A stretch of DNA of 54,686 nt from NCBI GenBank assembly GCA_025450855.1, contig JANWLL010000156.1, positions 1 through 54,686 of the forward strand, read 5' to 3'. Below the pieces are notes generated by a model. The model was not told the origin of the DNA and ran no database searches. It saw nothing but the letters and a program-made list of their open reading frames with translations. This stretch comes from Vulcanimicrobiia bacterium. GTDB taxonomy: Bacteria; Vulcanimicrobiota; Vulcanimicrobiia; Eremiobacterales; Eremiobacteraceae. The position numbers were made by a program, and so were the translations under genes. Shown here one piece after another: positions 1 through 8,579 of this stretch. Position 1 is the first letter of the stretch. Each line of letters opens with the position of its first letter.

Positions 1-36
1 GCACTTTAGTCAAGTATGTCATTCCGGGCTAGATGA

Positions 37-777
37 CTACTTGTCTTTGAAAAGGTCCTCTGGACGGTCGATTTTTGAGACGCGACGCTGCCACTGGCGC
101 ATCTTGCGTCGTTGCTGCCAGCGTTCGAAGCGCTCCTTCATCGACGGCCCGGGCGGTCGCCCGCTGCCGATGCTCGGTAGCGACACCCGGCGCGTCGCGA
201 AGAGATACGCATACACGCAGACGACCGACACGGCCATGACCGCCTGGATCGGGCCGCCGTAGCGCGAGTAGTTCCCGAAAAGGTCGAATGCGACGATGAC
301 GAGGGCCATCACTCGAGCCTGCATCGGGATGAACCAGAACATGATCGGCGCGTACGGGTTCATCGCTGCGAAGGCGACGCAGAGACCGACGAAACTGCCG
401 GCCATGCCCGTGAAGAACGGCACGCTCGGCGTCGCGAGAGTCTGCGGGATGAGCACGATTCCCGCGAGTATTCCGGACGAGAAGAAGAAGAACAGGAACT
501 TAGCGGACCCCCACGCGCGTTCGAGCGATCCGCCGAACCAATACAGACAAATACCATCGAAGAGCAGTCCGATGACGCTCGTATGCGCGAACGGGAATGT
601 GAACGCTTGCCAGTAGAGGCCGCCCTTCAACCACTCGACCGAAGGCGGCCACCCGAGCACGAGCGCGAGGCGGAACTGGCTGAAGAAGTCGACGACGAAG
701 ATGACGGCCATGAGCGCGAGCAGCGCGTATGTAGCCGGCGTGTCGTAGCGTCGCGCGTAATAGCGCATCTTCCACAT
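37..777 (-). CDS. Rhomboid-fold membrane protein, predicted inactive
   Basis: A 246-residue protein with about six membrane segments and the layout of a rhomboid intramembrane protease. The segment around residues 58-90 (FTFPFAHTS, then LYWFGGSLERAWG) matches the conserved first part of the fold, including its structural His. The active-site loop, normally G-x-S-G, reads GMAG at 124-127, so the catalytic Ser is Ala. The usual HxxGG of the last catalytic helix reads YGGPI, so the His is missing too. It is therefore more likely a pseudo-protease (iRhom/Derlin-like) than an enzyme. The C-terminal 45 residues are a basic, Arg/Gln-rich cytoplasmic tail. The ATG at 777 overlaps the stop of the M20 peptidase gene (ATGA), so the two are translationally coupled; a longer upstream frame is antisense-like and was rejected. 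Confidence 0.8.
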   Translation of the reverse strand: MWKMRYYARRYDTPATYALLALMAVIFVVDFFSQFRLALVLGWPPSVEWLKGGLYWQAFTFPFAHTSVIGLLFDGICLYWFGGSLERAWGSAKFLFFFFSSGILAGIVLIPQTLATPSVPFFTGMAGSFVGLCVAFAAMNPYAPIMFWFIPMQARVMALVIVAFDLFGNYSRYGGPIQAVMAVSVVCVYAYLFATRRVSLPSIGSGRPPGPSMKERFERWQQRRKMRQWQRRVSKIDRPEDLFKDK

Positions 778-1937
778 CAGACGGCGCTCCGCCTCACGCA
801 CTCGAGCACGATGCTGGCGCTCGCGTAGAAATCGTCGAGGTGGAGCCACTCGTTGACCGTGTGGATGTCGCGCATCCCGGTGCCGAGCACGGCGCTCTCG
901 ATGCCGCGACGGTTGTAGACGTTCGCGTCGCTGCCGCCGCCGATCGTCGCCGTCGCGACGCTCCGGTTGACGGCTATCGCCGCTTGCAGCACGAGTTGGA
1001 CGGTCGGCGACGCGTCGTCGAGCGCCATGCTCTCGTATTCCCGTTCGGTCCGTTCTTCGATCCAAGCGCGATGGACCCGGCCGGCAGCCGTCGCGGTCGC
1101 TCGCGAGGCCGAGTCTTGGAAACAGGCGCGGATCGCGGCCGTCGTCGCGTCGAGCGTCGCATCGTCGAGCGAACGGGCCTCGCCGCGCACGACGCAGCGA
1201 TTCGGCACGACGTTCGTCGGGCCGTTACCGTCGACGATGACGACGTTCGACGTCGTCCGCTGATCGATCCGGCCGAGCGGCATCGCCGCGATCGCCTCTG
1301 CAGCGACGCGCACGGCCGAGATCCCGGTCTCCGGCGCCATCCCCGCATGCGCTTCGAGGCCATGGACGACGAATTCGAAATGATCGGCCGACGGCGCTCT
1401 CGTGAAAAGCTTCGACGCGTCCGTCGCGTCGAGGACGATCGCGCGCCGCGACTTGATGCTCGTCGCGTCGAAGTGCTTGGCGCCCAATAGGCCGATCTCT
1501 TCACAAATAGAGAAAACGACGTCGATATCGCCGTACGGCAGCGACGAGTCGCGCAACGTGCGGACGATCTCGAGCGCGATCGCGCAGCCGCTCTTGTCGT
1601 CGCCGCCGAGTATGGTCGTGCCGTCGGTCCGGATGCGATCCGCCTCGCGAACCGGCTTGACCCCTTTTCCCGGCGTCACCGTGTCCATGTGCGCCGACAG
1701 CAGCAGAGGCGGTGCGCCGGCCTTCGTCCCCGGAAGCCGTGCGATGACGTTGCCGGTGTTGCCGCCGACCTTCTCGCCCGCGTCGTCGACTCGGACCTCG
1801 CAGCCCGCCTCCCGGAGCGCGCGCCCGAGGTAGTCCGCGACCTGTTTTTCTTCTTTGCTGTGGCTGTCGATGCGGACGAGGTCGAGCACGGTCTCGGTCA
1901 TACGTTCGCGGTTGATCATATAGCGCGGGCTTTTCAC
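777..1937 (-). CDS. M20 family metallopeptidase (PepT-like)
   Basis: A 386-residue cytosolic dinuclear zinc aminopeptidase or deacylase of the M20 family, closest in style to tripeptidase T/YqjE. The metal and catalytic motifs are present: SAHMDTV around 81-87 (His and Asp), GGDDKSG around 111-117 (bridging Asp), and the CEEIGLLGA Glu pair around 145-153. A lid domain follows (HAGMAPETG region). The C-terminal metal His is probably in the DIHTVNE segment. The start is GTG at 1937; an in-frame ATG at 1919 is an alternative. It is the first gene of a two-gene unit with the rhomboid-like gene. The substrate cannot be read from sequence; peptide or N-acyl amino acid hydrolysis is the family expectation. 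Confidence 0.88.
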   Translation of the reverse strand: MKSPRYMINRERMTETVLDLVRIDSHSKEEKQVADYLGRALREAGCEVRVDDAGEKVGGNTGNVIARLPGTKAGAPPLLLSAHMDTVTPGKGVKPVREADRIRTDGTTILGGDDKSGCAIALEIVRTLRDSSLPYGDIDVVFSICEEIGLLGAKHFDATSIKSRRAIVLDATDASKLFTRAPSADHFEFVVHGLEAHAGMAPETGISAVRVAAEAIAAMPLGRIDQRTTSNVVIVDGNGPTNVVPNRCVVRGEARSLDDATLDATTAAIRACFQDSASRATATAAGRVHRAWIEERTEREYESMALDDASPTVQLVLQAAIAVNRSVATATIGGGSDANVYNRRGIESAVLGTGMRDIHTVNEWLHLDDFYASASIVLECVRRSAV

Positions 1938-2089
1938 GGCCTCAGGCGTGTTCCTCCGGGTCGCGGTACCACGGCGTTTGTGCCGGCAATCACACCGTTT
2001 TCTGGGCCAAAGGCCCCGTCACAGACCGACCCGATACTATTACTAATATGTAGGCCACGACATCTATTCCGGACGACTTGAGGAACGAC

Positions 2090-2491
2090 ATGCGGGGAGA
2101 TCTTGTGAGAGGATCGGGCGTTCAAACACCGCGCGCTTCATTATTGCAAGCGGCAGCGGTCCAATTCTTCGCGGTCGCGATCTGCGGCACGCTCTTGACG
2201 GCGGTCATCGGACTATTCGCATACGCGAATGCGCCGAACCCCGACTCGCACGATTCCCTCTTCTTCGCGATCCTGACCGCGGGCGTATGCTTGAGCGTCA
2301 TCGCCGGCGTACTGGTCGCACGGCGCGCGATCCGAAGTGAGTCGATGTCGGCGACCGCCAGCGGCGCCGCGTATTCGATGCTCAAGAAATACCGTCGCGC
2401 CGATACCCGTCCGGGCGCCGACGGGCAAGCCGGTCAGTACAAGATCGGCGAGCGCTACCTGCGCGAGCTCCTCGGTCGTCGCGGATCTTGA
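2090..2491 (+). CDS. Small two-helix membrane protein (copy 1)
   Basis: A 133-residue protein of unknown function. It has two hydrophobic segments (about residues 20-45 and 58-80) joined by a short polar loop with a D-S-H-D-x-x-F-F-A signature, then a basic cytoplasmic tail. ATG at 2090 is preferred over TTG at 2078 because GAGG at 2080-2083 sits at ideal spacing. It is followed within 4 bp by a second protein with the same topology and loop signature, so the pair looks like an old tandem duplication. I do not recognise a named family. Confidence 0.65.
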   Translation: MRGDLVRGSGVQTPRASLLQAAAVQFFAVAICGTLLTAVIGLFAYANAPNPDSHDSLFFAILTAGVCLSVIAGVLVARRAIRSESMSATASGAAYSMLKKYRRADTRPGADGQAGQYKIGERYLRELLGRRGS

Positions 2492-2495
2492 CGAA

Positions 2496-2906
2496 GTGAT
2501 CGACCTGAAACCTGTTCCGCGTCCGCGCCCCCATCGACCGCGTCCCGTCCACGTTCGGCCGGAGGTCTTGACCGCACGGCTCGAGCGCTTCTACGTCGCG
2601 TGCGTCGCATTCGTCATCGGCGCGGCGGGCACGGCGGTCGGATTCACGTTCGGCGTCGTGCCGTACTACGGCGCCACCGATGCGTCGACGCACGACCGGT
2701 TCTTCGCGATGTGCGTCGGCGTGGGAACGCTCATCGGATTCCTCATCGGCCTCGCGAACGGTGTGAAGCTCTCGCGCGCGAGCCGCGCGTCAGCGACGAC
2801 GCAAAACCGCCTGCTCTCTTACATCCGACGGCGCAGCGACAGCCGTATCCCGCAGCGGACGCTCCACCGCATCAACGTCCAGCCCCTCGGTCAGCGTCAG
2901 GTCTAG
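2496..2906 (+). CDS. Small two-helix membrane protein (copy 2)
   Basis: A 136-residue protein starting at GTG 2496, four bases after the stop of its neighbour. The N-terminus is Pro/Arg-rich (PRPRPHRPRP). Two hydrophobic helices follow, with a loop containing S-T-H-D-R-F-F-A-M, aligning with S-H-D-S-L-F-F-A-I of the preceding gene. The tails also align (S-x-x-R-A-S-A-T-x with L-L-S-Y-I-R-R versus M-L-K-K-Y-R-R). The start is uncertain because no strong Shine-Dalgarno is visible and the frame is open further upstream. Function unknown; co-translation suggests a hetero-oligomeric pair. Confidence 0.6.
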   Translation: MIDLKPVPRPRPHRPRPVHVRPEVLTARLERFYVACVAFVIGAAGTAVGFTFGVVPYYGATDASTHDRFFAMCVGVGTLIGFLIGLANGVKLSRASRASATTQNRLLSYIRRRSDSRIPQRTLHRINVQPLGQRQV

Positions 2907-2946
2907 TCCCACAAGGGTCAGCCTTCGGCGCGTCTAATCGGCGCGG

Positions 2947-3948
2947 ATGGCTAACGGAAAAGGACGCGTGGCCGTTTTGAACCACGCGTCGGATGTATTG
3001 CACGGCAACGCGCTCGGCGATCCACACGAGCGCGAGGTCTGGTGCTACCTCCCGCCCGGCTACGACGGCGGCGACGCGCGCTATCCGGTCATCTACTTCC
3101 TGTCGGGTTTCACCGGTACGGGTCGCATGCACGTCAACTTCGATCCGTGGGTCGAGAGCATCGATCGCCGGCTCGACCGGCTCATCAACGCCGGAACGAT
3201 GCCGCCCGTCGTGTGTATCCTGCCCGACTGCTTCACGTCGCTCGGCGGCAGCCAATTCATCAACTCGACGGCGACCGGCCGCTACGAGGACTACCTCATC
3301 GGCGAAGTCGTGCCGCTCGTCGATTCGCGGCTCCGGACGCAAGCCTCGCGCGATCATCGCGGCGTCACGGGCAAGTCGAGCGGCGGCTACGGCGCGATGG
3401 TGCTCGCGATGCGGCACGCGGATGTCTTCGGCGCGATGGGATCGCACGCCGGCGACGCGTATTTCGCGTATAGCTACTTGCCGGACTTCCCGAAGTTCGT
3501 CCTCGGCATCACGAAACACGGCGGCGTCGAGAAGTTCTTCGAACATTTCAAGTCGCTGCCGAAGAAGACGAAGGAATCCCTCGAGGTCCTCAACATCCTC
3601 GCTATGTCGGCCTGTTACTCGCCGAATCCGGAAGCGACGATGGGCATCGATCTTCCGATGGTCCTGCCGTCAGGCGAGATCCGCGGTGAAGTGTGGAATC
3701 GGTGGGTCCAAAACGACCCCGTTCACATGGCGAAGGCGCATGCCGATGCGCTGCGTTCGCTCAAATGCATCTATCTCGACGCTGGGCTGCGCGACGAATG
3801 GAACCTGCAGATCGGCGCCCGGATCTTCTGTTCGCGGCTCGACTCGCTCGGCGTGAACTACATCTATGAAGAGTTCGACGACAGCCATCTCGGCATCAAC
3901 TACCGCTACGACCGCTCGCTGACCGAACTCGCCCGCGCCCTGGCTTGA
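2947..3948 (+). CDS. Esterase D/antigen 85-like alpha/beta hydrolase
   Basis: A 333-residue serine hydrolase of the putative esterase family (S-formylglutathione hydrolase, tributyrin esterase, antigen 85). It begins with a conserved REVWCYLPPGYDGG strand-turn and YPVIYFLSGFTG oxyanion region. The nucleophile elbow is GKSSGGYGA around 140-148. The acid residue is probably in DAGLRDEW and the His in DDSHLGINY near the C-terminus, so the triad is complete. There is no signal peptide, so it is probably cytoplasmic. It stands alone and ends 3 bp from a convergent gene. The natural ester substrate is not evident. Confidence 0.88.
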   Translation: MANGKGRVAVLNHASDVLHGNALGDPHEREVWCYLPPGYDGGDARYPVIYFLSGFTGTGRMHVNFDPWVESIDRRLDRLINAGTMPPVVCILPDCFTSLGGSQFINSTATGRYEDYLIGEVVPLVDSRLRTQASRDHRGVTGKSSGGYGAMVLAMRHADVFGAMGSHAGDAYFAYSYLPDFPKFVLGITKHGGVEKFFEHFKSLPKKTKESLEVLNILAMSACYSPNPEATMGIDLPMVLPSGEIRGEVWNRWVQNDPVHMAKAHADALRSLKCIYLDAGLRDEWNLQIGARIFCSRLDSLGVNYIYEEFDDSHLGINYRYDRSLTELARALA

Positions 3949-3950
3949 AC

Positions 3951-4514
3951 TTAGCGAGGCGCGCCTAGCGCGCTCTCGAACACCCTTCCCAACGCGGCAG
4001 CGTCGAACTCGAATGGCCCGAGCGGTTCGGTACCTTCAATCGCGCGGAAGCGTTGTACAAGCACATCATGCTCGTCGATATCAGTGTATAGCTCGCCGAA
4101 ATCTCGCCAGATGACCGAGTCCGCAGTTCGTTCGACTTTGACGACGACTGCGCCGCACCAGATGTCGCCACACTCGGGGCACACGTAAATTGTGCACCGT
4201 CCGTCGGAGGCGTCCGGTTCGCTCGAGCAAAGGAGCCTTGAAGCCGCTTCTCGCTCACCCTGACGGCTCGGGGACCACCCTAAACAGGAGATGACCGGCG
4301 CCCCAAAGGATGCCAAGGTGCGCAACCGGTTCGCCACGTCGAGCGACGTAGCGTCGTACGCAAGCGACTCGTAGCGCGACGTGAAGTACGATCCGAGTAT
4401 CTCGTAGAGTGATTTGCCTTCGATGACGAAATCGAGAAAGCGTCGCGCGCTAGAGTTGCCGATTCCGCCGTCGCGGCGATCGGTGGAGACGAGTTCGAGC
4501 ACAGACTTAGCCAC
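3951..4514 (-). CDS. Hypothetical protein with a CxxC-C cluster
   Basis: A 187-residue cytoplasmic protein starting at GTG 4514. Residues 110-126 read YVCPECGDIWCGAVVVK, a Cys cluster (C112, C115, C120) suggesting a structural zinc knuckle. The following segment is V-x-W-x-D-F-G. Similar proteins with a CPECGDxxCGA motif occur in actinobacteria as uncharacterised proteins, sometimes labelled oxidoreductase without support. Two further Cys (C77, C96) could complete a site. It is convergent with the esterase and downstream of the cytochrome gene, separated from it by 48 bp. Function unknown. Confidence 0.65.
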   Translation of the reverse strand: MAKSVLELVSTDRRDGGIGNSSARRFLDFVIEGKSLYEILGSYFTSRYESLAYDATSLDVANRLRTLASFGAPVISCLGWSPSRQGEREAASRLLCSSEPDASDGRCTIYVCPECGDIWCGAVVVKVERTADSVIWRDFGELYTDIDEHDVLVQRFRAIEGTEPLGPFEFDAAALGRVFESALGAPR

Positions 4515-4562
4515 ACACGCAGACCATCACCGAAGTGAGTACCGTCCGGTACGGTTCGCTTT

Positions 4563-5729
4563 CTAGTGTGCTGTGTCTTTTTCGAAGGGCAGCGCGAAGA
4601 GCAGCTGCGCTTGCGTCGCTTGCGGGGCGGCGCCGAAGCCGATCGGCTTCGTGTGCTCGAGCACGAGGCGCGCGTGGATCGTTGGCGCCCACACGGCGTA
4701 GAAGTCGTAATCGCGTTGCGGGAACGGATTGGCGGCCGCATCGTAGCGGATGCCGACGTACGTGTTGTGCGTCGGACGATACTTGAACGTCACGAACCCG
4801 CCGCTCGACGCTAGCGGCGTGCCGAAGCCATCGGAATCATCATCGCGACCCCACAGCTGCTGGCCGGTCACTTCGAAACGGCGCGACGGCGACGTCCACA
4901 TCCCTTGGATGCCGTCACGATAGTACACATCCGAGTAGCTGAGCCCGGTTGCGCGCGAGGTGAAGTCGCGCTTGCCGTTGAGCCCGAGGATGCCGAACGT
5001 GAGATCGGGATTGACGGAGACGTTCGCGGTGGCGAACAGCTCGGGCCGAGCGAACGACTGCGCGAGATCCGACGGCGGCGCCGGCGCGCCGTATGCGGCG
5101 CCGTGATACTCGTCGAACGCCGCGACGAACTCGAGATCGACCGTATCGGTGCGCTTGCCGAAATCGACACCAAGCCGTGGTGTCGTGAAATTCGCAGCGC
5201 TGTGGCCGACCGTGTACGTGTATGCCGGCTGCGACGTGATCGTGTCGAGCCGCTGCGTCGCATTCGCGATCGTCTGGAGCGGCAGCAAGCCGACCCGCTC
5301 GAAGTCACCATTGCTCGGCGTCACGTGTTGGAGAAAGCCGTAGTAGAGGCTGCCGGCCGCGCCTTGGCTGCCGAACAGGTAGCGGGCGAAATACGAGTTC
5401 GTGTCATCCGGGCCGAAATTCGCGGTCGAGATCGCGACCGCCAGCGCGTTGAAGCGCCGGTTCTGCGACGGCAGCAGATCCTTCGTCCACCCTTCCTGTA
5501 AGCGCAGCGCGATCGGCACGACGTGGTTTTGCGGCACGTTTTGGAGCCGGTAGCCCGCGCGGCGGAAATGCTCGCCGAACGCGTTCAGCTCCGGGACTGC
5601 GGTGTGGCACTGCGTGCACTTGAACCCGTAGCGCTCGGCGAATATCGGCACGGCGGACGCACGTGACGGAAGCGCGAGTGCCAGCGCCATCGATCCGACG
5701 ACCGCGAAAAGCGCGAGACGTGCGTTCAT
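4563..5729 (-). CDS. One-heme cytochrome c with a predicted outer-membrane barrel
   Basis: A 388-residue exported protein. A Sec signal (residues 1-26, ending SRASA) is followed at once by one c-type heme motif, CTQCH at 38-42, in the FAERYGFKCTQCHTAVPELN context typical of outer-membrane cytochrome-porin proteins. The remaining 330 residues are rich in alternating hydrophobic and aromatic strands (LYYGFLQHV, YVGIRYDA, DFYAVWAP) and are predicted to form a beta-barrel. Its start overlaps the stop of the upstream cupredoxin lipoprotein gene (ATGA at 5726-5729), so the two should be made together. Likely role: electron transfer at or across the outer membrane; the partner redox chain is not in this window. 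Confidence 0.82.
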   Translation of the reverse strand: MNARLALFAVVGSMALALALPSRASAVPIFAERYGFKCTQCHTAVPELNAFGEHFRRAGYRLQNVPQNHVVPIALRLQEGWTKDLLPSQNRRFNALAVAISTANFGPDDTNSYFARYLFGSQGAAGSLYYGFLQHVTPSNGDFERVGLLPLQTIANATQRLDTITSQPAYTYTVGHSAANFTTPRLGVDFGKRTDTVDLEFVAAFDEYHGAAYGAPAPPSDLAQSFARPELFATANVSVNPDLTFGILGLNGKRDFTSRATGLSYSDVYYRDGIQGMWTSPSRRFEVTGQQLWGRDDDSDGFGTPLASSGGFVTFKYRPTHNTYVGIRYDAAANPFPQRDYDFYAVWAPTIHARLVLEHTKPIGFGAAPQATQAQLLFALPFEKDTAH

Positions 5730-6199
5730 TGGACGGTGATCACCCCGCGCATCGGCGTGTTATAGTGGAAGAAGCAGCCGTAGAAGTACGTGCCGGGCGC
5801 CGTCGCGTGGATCGGTTGAGAGTACGCGTCAGGCTGCAGATCGCCGCTCGACCATTCCATTTGCGAGAGATCGCTGCCGGATTGCGAGCGCGCCTTGTCG
5901 GTGAGCGGTGAACCCGAAGGGAACCCCGTCGTGCCGACGGACGACGCGGTGTGCGTGAAGCTATCCTGATTGTGGAATTGGATGACGGCTCCGACGTGGA
6001 CGGTGAGGTTCGCGTTGTCGTAGCCGGCGACTTTGCCGAACTGCGTCTGTTGCGGCTGATATTTGATGAGGCTCACCTGAATCACGACGGCGCCCGGCAC
6101 GAGCGCCTGCGAACCGCCGGGCGGCGGCGGCGCACCCGGCGTGCATGCGACGAGCATCGACACTAGGCACGCGAGAACGAGACCCCGTGGATTCCTCAT
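5726..6199 (-). CDS. Cupredoxin (plastocyanin-like) lipoprotein
   Basis: A 157-residue lipoprotein. The lipobox LVAC places the lipidated Cys at 19, followed by a Pro/Gly linker. The cupredoxin fold carries a full type-1 copper set: His83 in FTHTASS, then Cys142, His145 and Met150 in GCFFHYNTPMRG. The start is set at ATG 6199; ATG 6208 is also possible, and the frame further upstream was rejected. It is translationally coupled to the one-heme barrel cytochrome, which is consistent with copper-to-heme electron transfer on the periplasmic face of the outer membrane. The copper role is well supported; the direction of electron flow is inference. Confidence 0.87.
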   Translation of the reverse strand: MRNPRGLVLACLVSMLVACTPGAPPPPGGSQALVPGAVVIQVSLIKYQPQQTQFGKVAGYDNANLTVHVGAVIQFHNQDSFTHTASSVGTTGFPSGSPLTDKARSQSGSDLSQMEWSSGDLQPDAYSQPIHATAPGTYFYGCFFHYNTPMRGVITVQ

Positions 6200-6239
6200 G
6201 CGGCGCATCGTATCGGACGACCCTGAAACGCCTATGAAA

Positions 6240-8006
6240 TTAGGGCTGTGCCGGACGGTGCTCATGCATGAGCGTCGTTACAGCGCGCGGTTCGACCGAA
6301 CCCATCGCGAGCAGTCGCGCGTTGAACCCGGCGACGCTGAACCGGTTCCCGAGCGAGCGCATCTCCGCGTTTTTCTCCTGCGTGATCGCATCGAGCCCGA
6401 CGAAATACGACGACAGCTGATCGTGCGACACCTCGAGCCGATGCCACTTGTTCACCGCTTGCGCGCTGTCTTGGAACGCTTCGTGCTCGAGGAAGCCTTC
6501 GCACTGCGACTCCGTGAGATCGCCCGTGTGATACTCCGCGTCGATGATGGCGTTCGAGTACTCGCGCAATCGCCACTTGAGCTGGAACAGCTTCAAACGC
6601 GGGTCGTGACCGCCGTAGCCCGCCTCCATCATCATGCCTTCCGTGTAGACCGCCCAGCCTTCGACAAACGAGCCGTTCGCGAAGATGCGGCGGACGAGGG
6701 ACGGCACTTGCGAATTGTAGCGGAACTGGACGTAGTGTCCGGGGACGGCTTCGTGCAGCGACAGTATCTGCATCTCGTAATCGTTGTAGTCGCGCAAATA
6801 CGAGACGACGTGGTCTTGCGTCCACGACGGCGGGATGCGATCGATATAGTAGAACGACGATGCGAGCGGCGTGAAGGGACCGGCCGGATCGAGGCCTGCG
6901 CCGGCGACCCCGGCTTTGAACGCGGGCGTCGGCACGACGTGCAGCGTGTCCGGTGAGGGCAGCACGACGACGGGATCTTTGCGCAGGAAATCCATAAGAC
7001 CGGCGACGTCGGCTTTCGCGGTCGAGAAGACGTGGTCGCGCGTCGGATGATCGTCCGCGAGCTTATCCAGGACTTCGCCGACGACGGCGTCGATGAGCGC
7101 GTCGCCTTTCTCGGTGTGCGCTCGTCCGGGGAAGAGCTGCGCGTCGAGCGGCTGCGCGAGCTCGAACATCTGAGCCCGAGTCTGCGCGAATGCCGCCTTC
7201 GCACGCGCGACGAGGACGCTGCGCGGTGTGTCGGTGCCGTCGACGAGCTTGAGGTCGCGGTCGAAGACCGCCGCGCCGACGCGTGGGTCGCCGTCGGAGC
7301 GCTTGAGCAGCGGACCCGAGAGGAAAGCTTGGAGGTCTTTGAGGCTCGCGATCGTCGACGGCATCGCGGCGAGAACGGCCGCGTGCGTCGCGGACGACGC
7401 GGACGCGCTCATCTGCGCCACGTCGTTCTGATAGAAGTCGATGTTGCCGGCGTTCTGGTCGATCGCGAGCTGCGTGAACACGAGCGCTGGCCGTTTCAGG
7501 TTCGCTTCCGCGGCCGTGACAAGTGCGGGGATGAGACGCATCCGGGCGGCGACGTGTTTCATGCGCTCGTCGAGCGGCGCGTACTCTCGGCTCGTCAGTT
7601 GGTATGCGGCGTCGCCGATCGCGCCGACGTAGAGCGTCGGGTCGGTCTGTTCCGGGTGAAGCGTGCCTTCCTCGAAATTTTGCGAATCGATCCCGTCGAG
7701 CAGCGTACGACGGTCCGCCGAATCGTCCGGTGCAAGAGCCGACGGGTCGTATGCGGCAAACCGATCGCGCCACGCAGCGCTCCATTTCGCATACGCGGCG
7801 ATCCCCGCGGCGGAGTAGTCGGGGAGCGCGTCGTCGTGCGTGTGGATGCCGATCGAGTCGGCGAACAGCGGGTCACGCGCTTCGTACTCACCGAGATATG
7901 CGCGAACGTCGGTGCCGAACGACGTCGCGCGCTGATCGGACGCGGCCGATCCTGGCGCGGCGAATCCGATGAACGTGACGATGAGCGCGAGCGCGAGTCT
8001 ACGCAT
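6240..8006 (-). CDS. DUF885 family secreted protein (putative metallopeptidase)
   Basis: A 588-residue exported protein with a signal peptide (cleavage near GSAAS) and a DUF885 body. The signature HEAVPGHYVQF contains an HExxxGH arrangement, and EGWAVYTEGMM further on supplies a conserved Glu, as in zinc-dependent carboxypeptidase-like folds. DUF885 proteins are often annotated as lipoproteins or peptidases without biochemical proof. The ATG at 8006 is chosen because a perfect AGGAGG lies just upstream and the signal peptide begins there; the 99-codon upstream extension overlaps the divergent HhH-GPD gene and was rejected. It probably acts on peptides in the periplasm. Confidence 0.87.
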   Translation of the reverse strand: MRRLALALIVTFIGFAAPGSAASDQRATSFGTDVRAYLGEYEARDPLFADSIGIHTHDDALPDYSAAGIAAYAKWSAAWRDRFAAYDPSALAPDDSADRRTLLDGIDSQNFEEGTLHPEQTDPTLYVGAIGDAAYQLTSREYAPLDERMKHVAARMRLIPALVTAAEANLKRPALVFTQLAIDQNAGNIDFYQNDVAQMSASASSATHAAVLAAMPSTIASLKDLQAFLSGPLLKRSDGDPRVGAAVFDRDLKLVDGTDTPRSVLVARAKAAFAQTRAQMFELAQPLDAQLFPGRAHTEKGDALIDAVVGEVLDKLADDHPTRDHVFSTAKADVAGLMDFLRKDPVVVLPSPDTLHVVPTPAFKAGVAGAGLDPAGPFTPLASSFYYIDRIPPSWTQDHVVSYLRDYNDYEMQILSLHEAVPGHYVQFRYNSQVPSLVRRIFANGSFVEGWAVYTEGMMMEAGYGGHDPRLKLFQLKWRLREYSNAIIDAEYHTGDLTESQCEGFLEHEAFQDSAQAVNKWHRLEVSHDQLSSYFVGLDAITQEKNAEMRSLGNRFSVAGFNARLLAMGSVEPRAVTTLMHEHRPAQP

Positions 8007-8069
8007 GCGGACGTCCTCCTGCGCGGTGATTTGAAGGTGACGCCGCGCGGGCCTGCGCAATCCAGGCCC

Positions 8070-8579
8070 ATGCCGAAAGCCGCCTATCCGTTCACGCCGG
8101 ACCAGGACGCGAACGAGCTGCTCGCGTCGAGCGGCACTGCGCTCCTCATCGGTCTTTGTTTGGAACAGCAAGTGCGATCGGCGAAGGCGATGTCGGGGCC
8201 GCTCGCTCTCAAGCAGCGTCTCGGCCACCTCGACGCGGCCAAGATCGCGAAGATACCTGACGCGAAGATCCAAGCGGTGTTCCGCAAGCCGCCTGCCATC
8301 CACCGGTTTCCGGGGATGATGGCGAAGCGCGTCAAGGCGCTATGCGCGCGGATCGCCGACGACTATGGAAACGACGGCACACGGGTATGGGCGCGCCTAA
8401 AGTCGTCGGAAGAGGTGTACAGGCGTTTGCGAGACCTGCCCGGGTTCGGCGACGGCAAAGCGGCTTCCGGCGTTCGCATCCTCGCGAAGTTCGGCGGGCG
8501 TCTGCTCGACGGTTGGCGACGCTACTCGAGCGACGAAGATCTGCCTTGGCTGTATAGGGAGGGCGAACGTGTCGAATAG
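8070..8579 (+). CDS. HhH-GPD base-excision-repair-like protein
   Basis: A 169-residue protein matching the short HhH-GPD family of uncharacterised DNA glycosylase-like proteins. It has a helical N-terminus (LLIGLCLEQQVRSAKAM, the Q-V/S segment typical of the family) and a C-terminal helix-hairpin-helix, LPGFGDGKAASGVRILAKFG region at about 126-145. The family is related to EndoIII/AlkA-type glycosylases but lacks the FeS cluster; the catalytic Asp/Lys are not obvious. The start at ATG 8070 agrees with the family length. Its last 11 bases overlap the next gene. A role in repairing damaged bases is inferred from the fold. Confidence 0.82.
   Translation: MPKAAYPFTPDQDANELLASSGTALLIGLCLEQQVRSAKAMSGPLALKQRLGHLDAAKIAKIPDAKIQAVFRKPPAIHRFPGMMAKRVKALCARIADDYGNDGTRVWARLKSSEEVYRRLRDLPGFGDGKAASGVRILAKFGGRLLDGWRRYSSDEDLPWLYREGERVE

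Noticed and set aside
8007-8303. N-terminal extension of the DUF885 gene
   Set aside because: It crosses the divergent HhH-GPD gene and would bury the signal peptide. AGGAGG before ATG 8006 decides the start.
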